This document shows positions 10,960 to 20,701 of a stretch of 64,000 bases of DNA, in pieces. The first letter of the stretch is position 1. Every line of letters starts with the position of its first letter. The stretch is taken from positions 117,784 through 181,783 of the forward strand of contig JANPWX010000477.1 of NCBI GenBank assembly GCA_024734555.1, in the 5' to 3' direction. The position numbers and the translations under genes were made by a program. The notes beneath the pieces are model-generated. The model saw only the letters and a program-made list of their open reading frames with translations. It was not told the DNA's origin and searched no databases. This stretch comes from Trochalopteron elliotii (Eukaryota; Chordata; Aves; Passeriformes; Leiothrichidae).

Positions 10960-13179
10960 ATAAACACAGTCATTTCAAGCCAGGTGTGTTAGCACTGATG
11001 GATTTCCCGCCTCAAGAACTCCATGGGATTTTAGGGCCATGAGCCAGGGAGCCAGGGGTAGCAGATGGGGGGTGAAGTGTGGCACTGTTGGATGGAGGTT
11101 TGGTTGCCATCACACCTGAGCTGATCTCTCTTCTGGAAATGGTGGATGCACAGCTGGAGAGCCTGTTTTCCTAGAGGACTTTAGGAAAGGAGAAGGAGCA
11201 TCTGATGGCCAGGCTGAGTGCATGAACACCACCTTAGTCCTGTGCCCAGGGCTGTGAGATAACCAGCAGGAGGGATGGGGAGGTGAGGCTGCAGGTGAAG
11301 AGCAGGTAGCCCTGCATCTTCTCCCCTGGTGAGATCAGGGAGTGAGGCTCATGAGGCTGGTATCTCACATCCTTCCCAGGTCAGTGATTCGCTGTGAAGA
11401 AGTTTCCTTCCTGTCCCCCAAGTCATGCAAGTGCTGTCAAGCAGGACAACTTTGATCTGACTGGAAGGTACAGCTGCCTGCATGCCTGGTTTGGTACATG
11501 TGGAACAAACCCAACAGTCACATCTGCACCTCTCCAAGTTGAAATAATGGATGCATTTAAAGCTTCTTGGTTTTGGATTTTATCTTTTGGAGTCTTGTTT
11601 TGCAGGAGGTCGTCTGGCTCAGCTGCAGAGTGAGGTCTGGATACAGAAGCCTGAATGCTCATCTTAACCTCAGCAAAAGCACTGGGACTCTGGGCATCTC
11701 TTCCAGTGTCCTCATTCACCTCCTTCCTCCCTCCCACATCCCTTTCCTTCTCCTTGGTGCAAGTGCTCTGGGACTGAGGATTGAATGGTGCTTAACAAAG
11801 CCGAGCCTTGCTCTCAGCTGGGGAACCTTGATGGTCGTGCAGCTGAAATGAAAAATGATGAAGAGCATTTTTATGGATGGACCTGAAAGCCTTGCAGTGT
11901 CCCTGGGTTTACACTGGAGGGTGAGGCAGAGGATTAAGTGGTGTAGCCATGAGCAGAGCGTTGGCAACAGAGCTCAGAGCTTCGTGCTAAGCAGAGGATC
12001 ACGTGTTGTCTTGCTCCTCTGTGGCCAGCATGACCTAAGTGGGACAAGGAGGTGACAAGGTGACAGGATGGTTTGCAGAGCTTTTGGAGCACTGCAAAGC
12101 TCAGTATGAGTTTCCCAAAGCCAGTTGCTTTCCAGGAAGGAGAGTGCCCTCTTGCAGGTTCAATATCAAATACAGATACCAAACAACCCCCCTGCAAATC
12201 TGTTATTCGTGTCAGCTGTGGATGCAAGATCCCTTCTGTGTCAGATTACCCAGCACACGTGATCCTGCCAGCTTTGTGCCTTGTGTCACCTGCAGGACCA
12301 TTGGAGTGGCACGGGCAGCCACTGCCTAATCCAGCCTACATCCTCCTGGTACAGAGGGGAACCAGCAAATAGCTCTCACCACCTCTAACCCAACAGGCTT
12401 CATTCCACTCAGCACAGCACAGTGCTCTCTTTGCTCCAGCAGGAGCTCAAGGCCAGCTCTGCAGCCTTGGGGTTTCATTTGGGCCCCCAGGAGAATGTCA
12501 CTTCCCAAGTGACCATGCTCAGAGCACCCCAGCTGCACCCAGCGGGGCAGATCTCATTGCTGAGTGGTCACAGATAATCTTAGTCACAGTTTAAGGTCTT
12601 TTCCTATTCCCCTGTTGTTATGGGGACCTCACAGCTCCGTTGCCCCGGGGAGGGGGCTGTGCACAGGGCTGTGCCACAGGGGTCACAGCCATCGGGTAGT
12701 GGTGTTCACAGGGAGAGGGTGGTCAGGGTGAGAAGTAGCTCACATGGGGCTCTACTGACCCTGCACATCGTATTTGATGTATATTGGATACAGAGTTATT
12801 CAGGGCAGTTAAGGGTGACAGCAAAGAGATACAAAGAGCTTAAAATAGTGCCTGACCAGGCGATAAAAGCACACATAAAACTCAAGCGTCCTTGAAAAGG
12901 GGCAAGGGCTGCCTCCGTGTGGGTTAATGCCTCCCAAAACCGAGACCCAGAGCCTTTCAGAGGCTCCTACGGGTATCAGGTGACAGCACGGCGGAGGGCG
13001 AGGAAGGCAAAGCCTCCTCTGCATCCTTGAGGATGATGAGGGGGATGGAGGAGACCCTGGATGAGGATAGCTCAGGAGGCAAGTAGCAAGGAGAAATATG
13101 AGGCTGAAGTCCCAGATGGCACAGAGAAAACCGTCGGAGAAATTAGAAAGGTATCAGCCTCAGCGTAGGTAGGTGACGG
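10960..13179. other. Noncoding, no recognised element
   Basis: Single-copy-looking DNA of mixed composition. Overlapping frames of about 100 codons near 11423-11737 and 12039-12372 occur on both strands with no domain resemblance. I see no splice-bounded exon. Confidence 0.6.
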
Positions 13180-13500
13180 AGCCTGGGGACATGCCGGCTC
13201 TCTGAATCACCGGGATTTGTGCAACCTCGGTCCTGGCAGCGCCGAGTGTTCCCCGCCACATCGGCTGAGTGTGGGCGGGCAGCGGTGGAAAATGCGCACG
13301 GAGCAGCCTGATGTGACTGTAGGCAGCTGCCGGGGGTGTCCTCAGCTCCGCGGGGAGCCGGGCAAAGTCACTTGGAGGTAGCGAGGTGTTCTTATCTCCC
13401 CTGGGCTCTTACACTCCAGCACAACTCTTTAAAATAAGCCTCGCCCGAGCTTGGCTGATTTAAATAATATCAGGCTGTTTAATCATCACATGAGCAGACC
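13180..13500. promoter_or_regulatory. CpG cluster with AT-rich flank; possible regulatory element
   Basis: About 15-20 CpGs are packed into 13190-13470, including GGCAGCGCCGAG, GCTCCGCGGGGAGCCGGGC and CCTCGCCCGAGC. The stretch passes into an AT-rich segment containing TTTAAATAATAT and a GATA-type CTTATC motif. No exon was found in it. It lies about 10.5 kb upstream of TNFRSF21 exon 2. An enhancer, an alternative promoter or an unrelated noncoding transcript start are all possible; the sequence alone cannot separate them. Confidence 0.35.
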
Positions 13501-15413
13501 GAGCTTAAGGACTAATTTATAGACTTTACACTGGTTAGAGTAACCCAGTGGGTTGTATAAGGAGCTGGTTATGCCATAATAAACTTCCAGTGGAGGTGAA
13601 GACCCAGGAAGCAAGACTTCCACCAGGAGAGTTCCAGCCTTGCATTACACACCAGTTTAGGAGGCAGGAGGAATCTGTAGGAAGCTCCCTGCAGTCTGGC
13701 ACTCTCCTGCCTTCACACATTTTAACTGCCTGCAAATCCTCCTCCAGGAAACTGAGAATTAGCCCCAGTGCTAAATTACTTTGGAAGCTAAATGACTTCG
13801 GAAGGGGATCCTTAGTGGGGACTCTTGCTGGAAAAAATAACACTGCTGGATGTGTAAAGCAGTGAAGAGGTCACAGGCCAGCTCCTGGGAAGTACACATC
13901 CCTCCCATCTCACCAGCCTCCAGGTCCTCCCTATAACTGGGCAGTTTTCTGTTCCCTTGGCAGCTTTTCAGACCCCCTCTGTGGTTGTTTCTGCTCTGTT
14001 TGCCACTGGTTATACTCCAGCTGCATGTGAGGGAGAAGGAAGGATAGGTCTCACACCTTGAGCTCAAATCACTTTTGGCCATAATTTAAACACATCAGCT
14101 TGAATCAGCCTAAGGGCTTGCCAACACAGAGGTCTCATTCCTGTCCTGTCTCCTGCAGCTCCAGACTACCAGCCCATCCTCCCCTTTATCTTAGCTCTTG
14201 TGCTGGGTAACTCGGCCCTGACTTAGCAGAAACCTGTTCCCTTTTTCCACTCAGTTATTTTTGTGCCAGATTAATAGTTTGGGTGTGTGGAGGCTGAGCA
14301 ACACCAAAGCCGATGCAAGGGAGAGTGATAGGGTGGGGGTGAGGGATGGTTCCAGGCAGCCTGTGAGTGAAAGATACTCAATATGGATACAAAAGCTGCA
14401 GCAGAGCTGATTACAGGGTCAGATGGGGTCAGAGGAGAAGCAGAGATGTCGTTTGGGGTTGCAGTGACAGCTGGGTTGAAGGGAACTGAGACTGAGGGAA
14501 CTGGGCAAGGCTGCTGAGAGACTCCTGGGACAAACCCAATGGCAGTTTGGGAATGACTGCTGTGACATGGTGACAGCTGGGAAGAGCCTTGGGAACACTG
14601 TGGTTGCACCAGGCCTTTCTTGCAGCTCATTTCACCCTGAGCCCTGCCCCATCACTGTGGGGCACTTGCTTGCTGAGTGGCAGTGGGATCCCAGTGCCAT
14701 CCCATCGCAGTGCCAGGCTATGGGATAAGCCTGGTTAGAGGTAGCGGAGGGCTGGACATGTAGCTGCCACATTCCTGCTCTTAGCACAGTTTTTTCCACT
14801 TCACCTTTGGAAACCTTTTCTTCAAGTTCTGAAGTGTCTATGGAGCAAATTGTCCTTGAAAATGAGACAGGACAGTCTCAAAAAGTTCTGGATGCTGCAA
14901 CCCAGGTAATTCTGCAATACATGTAACCTTTCTGGCAGCAAAAGAGAGCAATTAAGGAACCCTTAATATTTAAGGGTCCTCAAAACCACGTTGCTAATTT
15001 CTAGCCAGAAACATGGGAAAATTTAGTCAAACCAGCCTGGATACTCAAGGGACTCCCCTGCCCTACAAGCCTTTCACTCTGCCTCTGCCCTCCTTCCCTC
15101 ACACCATGCCTCAACCATCCTTCCCCTACTTCCCTCCCCAGCTATCTTTCCCCACTCATGAACAAAGAAACTCAGCAAAACAGTGCTCCACTGGAGGAAA
15201 GGGAGGCAAGGGAAACAGGAAAGCAGATAATATATCAACGAACAACTCCATCCAAAGTACACAGAGGCGTGCTCATCTTTCCCTTTCTCTTTGCTTTTCC
15301 ATGGCCCCTAGGAAAACTGGCTACTGCCTCCATCCTGCAGCCTCCCACCGTCACTGCCAGTTCACTGGTCTCTAGCTGCAGACTATGCATTTCTCCCAGG
15401 CATCAGCTATTCT
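13501..15413. other. Noncoding, no recognised element
   Basis: Nothing specific is recognised. The minus-strand frame at 14271-14630 is rich in Ser, Pro and Thr and has no domain. 15040-15160 is a C/T-rich stretch leading towards the CCAT array. Confidence 0.6.
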
Positions 15414-15531
15414 TCCATCCATCCATCCATCCATCCATCCATCCATCCATCCATCCATCCATCCATCCATCCATCCATTCCCNTCCATCCATCCATCCAT
15501 CCATCCATCCATCCATCCATCCATCCATCCA
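15414..15531. repeat. (CCAT)n tetranucleotide microsatellite
   Basis: Roughly 28 units of CCAT (ATCC), interrupted by a TTCCCN spacer containing the single N at 15483. The array is nearly perfect on both sides of the interruption, so the assembled length is probably unreliable. It lies in noncoding DNA. Confidence 0.97.
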
Positions 15532-15789
15532 TTCCCACTAGCCACTACCCATCAGTGATGCCCTTAGCAGGAACCTCATATTGTCCTTTTTCAGAATAAG
15601 ACTCACTAATTAGAGTCAAAACCCAAGGGCAGCCATTTTTCGTGCAGAATTTCTGATAGTGATTGGTGCTGAGACCAGGTCTCAGGGTCGCAGAGTGAGA
15701 GGGGTTTGACCCAGGAACTTGTAGACCTTTGGTTTCCATCACCAGGCTCACCTTGTGCTCAAGCAGGAATGGAAGAGGAGTGACTCAGA

Positions 15790-16115
15790 CTCACAGAATC
15801 AGTTGGGTTGGAAAAGACCTCTGAGATCATCAAGTCCAACTCATGACCAATCACCACCTTGTCAACCAGACCATGGCACTCAGTGCCATGTCCTGTCTTT
15901 CCTTAAACCCCTCCAGGGACAGTGACTCCACCACCTCCCTGGGCACTCCATTCCAATGTTTAACAACCCTTTCCAGGAAGAATTTCCTCCTGATGTACAA
16001 CCTGAACCTGCCCTGGTGCAGCACGAGGCTAATCCTCTTCTCAGTCACCTGGGAGAAGAGGCTGAGCCCACCTTGCTGCCACCTTTGCAGGTAGCTGCAG
16101 AGAGCAGGGGTGAGG
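15790..16115 (-). repeat. CR1 LINE 3' fragment
   Basis: Reverse-oriented CR1. The sequence opens with TCACAGAATCAGTTGGGTTGG, continues with the ACCTCTGAGATCATCAAGTCC variant, and then the region normally upstream of the 3' tail, with CCCTCCAGGGACAGTGACTC and GAGAAGAGGCTGAGCCCACC. It is about 325 bases long and 5' truncated. The open frames across it come from the repeat, not from a host gene. Confidence 0.93.
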
Positions 16116-16682
16116 ATCAGGAGCATGGGGACATTCTCTCTGGCTGCATGGCCTGGTGAGTGACGTGGTGCCAGGCAAGAACAAGCTGTTCCCTGGCTCG
16201 TTATTGTTACCAGATGAGTGGGGGACTTTTACAATCACTGGGTTTGAATAATCAAATTCTGATTGGGACAGAGGAAGGAGCTGCCCTCCTCTTCCCTCCT
16301 GCACCCCACAGCAGGCACTCAGCCCCCTGCCCTCCCGCAAGGCTTTGTTCCTGGGGGTGACGTGCAGCAGCCCGGACGTGACTGCGGATCCCACACCCCC
16401 ACGACGCCCTGCTCTGTCTGGGGTTATTGTGTGATGCCCAGAACAATGTGCTGTGGTTAAGGATGCCTGGGAGAGTGCCGGGAGGCTCCCTGCTCCCCCT
16501 CTCCCTGCTGGTGCTGGGGGTGGCAGCTTTTGGCCATCTGGTAGCTGTGGGTTTGGTGGAGGTCCCCCAGCAGGGGAGGAGATGCAGTCACCAGTGTTGT
16601 TCCTAGAGAGGAAAGCCAGTGTTTGGCACTGCTGAGCCACAGATGCACTGTGTGTCCTGGGCATGGGATGGCCTTGGGCACT
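16116..16682. other. Short unique stretch between two CR1 copies
   Basis: GC-moderate DNA with several scattered CpGs near 16340-16410. Overlapping frames on both strands here are not gene-like. No element recognised. Confidence 0.5.
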
Positions 16683-17400
16683 GTTGGATGACAGGATAGC
16701 TCATGTGGGAAGGGACTGCAGGAGGTCTCCGGCCCAACCTCTTCATCCTGCCAGCTCTGGGGTCAGACCAGGCTGCTCAGGGCTTTAGTGAGTTGGGCCT
16801 TGGAAACCTCCGCGGCTGGAGGCAGCACAGCCTTTCTGGGCATCCTGTATCAGTGCTGAACTGCCCTCCTCATAGTGGGAACAGTTTTTCTCATATCCAG
16901 TCTGAACCCTCCTGGCCTCAGCTTATGTCCAGTGTCTGCACCTCTGTTGTATAGCTTGACTTCATCATCTCCATGTCCTCCTTGCAGGTACACCAGAGCT
17001 GCTCTTCTCCAGCCCTGCACTCTCAGCCTCCCAGCCCAGGCTGTGTGATCCCACAGGGCTGTGTGAGCTCTGACTGTCTTAATGGCCTTTCCCTGGAATC
17101 TTTCCCATGTGTCTTCATCTCTCTTGTACTGGAGGCTGTTGCAATATCCAGTCACGGTGTCAGCAGGGCTGAGCAGAGGGGAGGAATTACCTTCCTGGAC
17201 CTGCTGGCAATGCTCTGCCTAATACAGCCTGAGGGCCTGTTTGCCTTCTTTGCTGTGATGATGCATTGCTGACTCAATGCCCTTTCTGCACAGCTGCTCC
17301 TCCACCAGTCACCCCCAGCCTGTCTTGTAGCCTGGGGTTATTCCTTCCCAGACACTGGACTTGGCATTTGCCCTGGATGAAATCCATAAATATCCTGGCA
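16683..17400 (-). repeat. CR1 LINE fragment, about 720 bp
   Basis: Reverse-oriented, older CR1 subfamily copy. Landmarks are the ATGTGGGAAGGGACTGCAGG start, a GACCAGGCTGCTCAGGGC block, TGAACCCTCCTGGCCTCAGC, and further 5' sequence with CTTGACTTCATCATCTCC and GCAATATCCAGTCACGG. It extends deeper than the neighbouring fragments. The right boundary is set where recognisable CR1 sequence ends, near TAAATATCCTGGC. Confidence 0.8.
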
Positions 17401-18130
17401 GTATCACGTCGAGGAGAGTGAGGAGCCAGCAAGGGTCTTGTGGACTTGCCAGAGTCACAGGGACTTCCACTTTGTAATGGTTTAGAAGGTCCCTTCTAGA
17501 GAACCATACCCACTCCTTAGTGGGGAGAATCTGCTTATTTGGGATGTTGTGATGGCTGGAAGCTCAGGCAGGAATATGGGCCAGTGATATAACCAGGAAC
17601 AGCAGAACTGCTCTCACAAGAAAACCTCCTGCACCAGCTAGTGCCGAGGCAGGGACTTGGGGAACACTGAGGGACACAGGGCTTTTCACACCAGAATGTC
17701 ATTGCAAAACCCCCAGCAGTTGGGGGCTTCTGTGTCCTCCAGTGGCCATGGTACTGACAGCAGAGAAGGGAAATGTGTCCTTTCTGGCTTTGGGAGTCCC
17801 TTTGGCTGCCTGGGTGAGATGTCCCTCAATACACATTCTGTTTACACAGCTGTTCTGTCAGGGCATTTGTGCACTGCAGGCAGCTGAGCTTTGCATCATT
17901 TGGACTTCTTCTTGCTGGTTCTTTCCCCTTGTGCCCAGATCCCCCTGGAGCCAACTCTCAGAGACATTTTGGTGTGGGGCATGTTTGGTCTGGGATCTGT
18001 TCACCACTTTCCTTTGCTGTGTGTGTCCTTTGGCCAACAAGTTTCCCAGGAGATGGGCATTGCCTTTGGTGGAGATAAGGCAGAATAATGTTCTTCCCTG
18101 ATGAATACCCAGGGAGAACAGGATCCTTAC
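17401..18130. other. Noncoding, no recognised element
   Basis: About 730 bases between CR1 copies. Overlapping frames near 17742-18101 and 17858-18241 on opposite strands have no domain content. Confidence 0.5.
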
Positions 18131-18660
18131 GGGCCCTCGTGAGACCCCATCTGGAGTGCTGTGTCCAGATCTGGAGTCCTCAAAACAAGGAAGACATGGA
18201 ATTGTTGGAGCAGGTCCAGAGGAGACCACAGAGAAGCTCAAAGGGCTGGAGCCCCTCTCCTTTGTAGACAGACTGAGAGAGTTGGGGTGGATCAGCCCAG
18301 AGAAGAGAAGGCTCTGAGGGGAAAACCTTAGAGAGCCTCCCAGCAGTTGAAGAAAGCTTAAAAAAAGCGGGAGGCCAACTTCTTACACGAGTAGATACTG
18401 ATAGGACAAAGGGGAATGTTCTTAAACTAAGAAACAAGAATTGTAGTCTAGATGTTAGAAAGAAATAGTTTACTCAGAGGGTGGTGAGGTACTGGCACAG
18501 ATGGTCCAGAGAAGCTGTGGGTCTCTGGAAGTGCTCAGTGCCAGGTTGGATAGGGCTTGGAGCAACCTGGTCCAGTGAGTGGCATCCCTGCCTGTGGCAG
18601 AGGGGTTGGAACAAGGTGATCTCTAGAGTTTCTTCCAACTCAAACCATTCCATGATTCAT
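18131..18660 (+). repeat. CR1 LINE 3' fragment, about 530 bp
   Basis: Forward-oriented CR1. It begins in the distal ORF2 region (CCCTCGTGAGACCCCATCTG, then GGAGTGCTGTGTCCAG), passes GGCTCTGAGGGGAAAACC and GGTTGGATAGGGCTTGGAGC, and ends CCATTCCATGATTCATG. It lacks an intact coding frame. Confidence 0.92.
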
Positions 18661-19350
18661 GTGAAGTGAGACATGTAGGAACATGTCATTTCTGGGGATG
18701 AAGACAAAAACCCCCTTGGCTCCCATTCTTCTCCAGCTTACCACAGCAGCAGTGCAGGGTCTCACCCTCACCATAGAAAGGTCCCTTCCCCAGACCAGAG
18801 TATTTATTCCCAGGACCTCCCCACCCCAGGGCTGCTCATTCATCTCTCGCAGACAGAATGGAGCCTGTCACAAGAGCAGATGCAGAGCAGGCAGAGCTCC
18901 CCATGAGACCCTTTACCACCAGAGATGATAAACAGATGGGGAAATCTGCTGGGAAATGCATTGACGTAAGGAGGTGAGAGGCTGGAGCAGTGTCCCCAAG
19001 GAGGTGGAAAGAGGCTGAGAACGCTGGATGCAGAGCCCGGTGCACAATGGCTCTTTGATTCTCCCAGACGCTGCTAATGGGCCGTTTCCTCTCCCAGCCC
19101 TCCCTGTGGATGTCTTGCCCTCCCCCTATCTGTCTCCCTGACTTCTCTCTGGGATTTCCTCTGATCAGGCTGCTGGGTCATCCCAGGCTAGTGTCCCTCG
19201 TAGGATCCCTGTGTCCCCAGAGCTGCTGTGGCCAGAAGCATTTCTCTTCAGGGGATAACTGCAGCATATGTGTAGGGAGCATGGAGAAGCCTCAGCCTTC
19301 CCATCCGGAGGGAGAATTGGGCTCAGGTACTTCAGGACCTCAGTCTGATC
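18661..19350. other. Noncoding, no recognised element
   Basis: About 690 bases of single-copy-looking DNA leading up to the first LTR. Nothing recognised. Confidence 0.5.
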
Positions 19351-19997
19351 TGTAATAGATGTAATTATAAATTCGTGCAGTTAAAACATAGAAGGAAGTT
19401 GTAGTAGATGATAGAATGTATATTTTCTATAACCCTGTGAGTATAAAAAGTAACCTTAATTCCCAGACTGGGACGGGCGTCCACCAAATACCAGGACATG
19501 CTTTGTATATAAACTAACATCTCGATTTACACCAGAAAGGAGGGTGGCTTGCCAGGATGTAGCTCCTTGAGCTAATCAGATCTTGGGCACCCGGACCATC
19601 AACCCACCATCAACCCACCATCAACACATCGACACCCATTTCGAGGGTGGACCCTGAATTTGACGACATCATCATCCCAAAAGAAGATTCCCGGAAAATC
19701 CTTTCAGACTCGGCCCAGCACCGGGGAAATCTGTTCAGGGTTCATCATCAAGTGAAAGACTGGGTTTGAATTTGAAAAACACAATACCTCTGCTGCCGGG
19801 AGGCACAAAATACAGTATAAGAACCCGGACTCAACTACCAGCAAATCGTGGAACAGTGAGAGATAGCAACCCTGCTGTCAGTCGGCTGTTTCACCCAACA
19901 TTCAAATGTTGTTCCCTGTGGCTGTCCCAGATAGATTTAAAATGGAAAAATAAAATTTATTCTTTATATCCGATTGGCTAGTTGATCATTTATAACA
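19351..19997 (+). mobile_element. Solo LTR of an avian endogenous retrovirus, forward copy
   Basis: A 647-base unit starts TGTAATAGATGTA and ends ATCATTTATAACA, so it has retroviral TG...CA ends. A TATA box (AGTATAAGAACCC, 19814-19826) and a polyadenylation signal (AATAAA, 19949-19954) lie in the correct order for U3-R-U5 on the plus strand. Flanks are GATC before and GACC after, a 4-base target-site duplication with one mismatch. No internal retroviral coding sequence is present, so this is a solo LTR left by recombination. It contains a short tandem CCATCAACCCA repeat at about 19596-19626. Its two ends match the LTR at 20086-20701, while the central parts differ, indicating related subfamilies. 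The 4-base duplication suggests a class I (gamma-like) element. Confidence 0.8.
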
Positions 19998-20085
19998 GAC
20001 CCAACAGCCATCCTTGGTGGGGGGCGGTGTGGGTTTACACCAGGACTGCACCCTGCTGCACCAATCCTTCTTGGAAGGATGGGGC
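19998..20085. other. 88-bp spacer between two tail-to-tail LTRs
   Basis: Short G-rich then pyrimidine-rich host sequence between the 3' ends of the two LTRs. It contains a small inverted motif, ATCCTT near 20012 and AAGGAT near 20075. No viral internal sequence is visible. Confidence 0.6.
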
Positions 20086-20701
20086 TGTTATAAATGGAAT
20101 CACAAAATCGGATTAATATAAAAACAATTTATTAGAAAAAAACGATCCCAATCACCAACAAAGAGAGAAACCACAATAAGGACGGACAGCGCAGCGCTGG
20201 GTGCACAGGGATCTGTAACCTAAGGTACAGATTTCCCAAATCCACACGGAGCGAACTGCTGCTTGGGGTCTTATAGGGTTTTTGTGTCTCGAGGCAAAAC
20301 AGGTGTGGGGCATAGTCCGATAAAGAGTCCAAATACAATGCTGAATGAATTTCCCGGATTCGTCGAGCCCTGTGAATAGCGATACGGGAAGGTTTTTTTC
20401 ACCTGCATATCAAGCTTATCAATTTTTGATTGCATTTGCGGGTGGGTTCCGGAGAGGAGTCTTCTCAGCCCGATGTGTTGCCAATCATTATCTTAGCTGG
20501 CCAACTTCTTTGTCCCCCTTGATGGTCCTGGTTCTGCTCTTTGTCTTGGGCTGATGAGAGGTTGTGACTCAAGCAGCCGCCTGACTCGGGAAGGAATTTT
20601 TAAACAATCTACATTTTTAATATCTTTATAGTAACATTAATAAAACATATATTTCTATGTTTTTCTGCACGAATTTTTACCCCAATGATACATTTATTAC
20701 A
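20086..20701 (-). mobile_element. Solo LTR of an avian endogenous retrovirus, reverse copy
   Basis: On the minus strand the 616-base unit begins TGTAATAAATGTATC and ends CCATTTATAACA. It shares the start motif, an AAATTCGTGCAG box near the 5' end, a TATAAGACCCC core promoter (TATAA at 20275-20271) and a CCGATT motif near the 3' end with the LTR at 19351-19997. A polyadenylation signal AATAAA lies at 20133-20128. It is flanked by a perfect 4-base duplication GGGC (20082-20085 and 20702-20705), so this is an intact independent insertion. No internal coding region remains. Confidence 0.85.

Noticed and set aside
15414..15531. Regular array considered as a CRISPR-like or coding repeat
   Set aside because: It is a plain CCAT tetranucleotide microsatellite in a vertebrate genome, without spacers.
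16041..16664. Minus-strand open frame of 207 codons
   Set aside because: Overlaps a CR1 fragment at its end and several other frames on the plus strand; composition-driven Pro/Ser-rich sequence.
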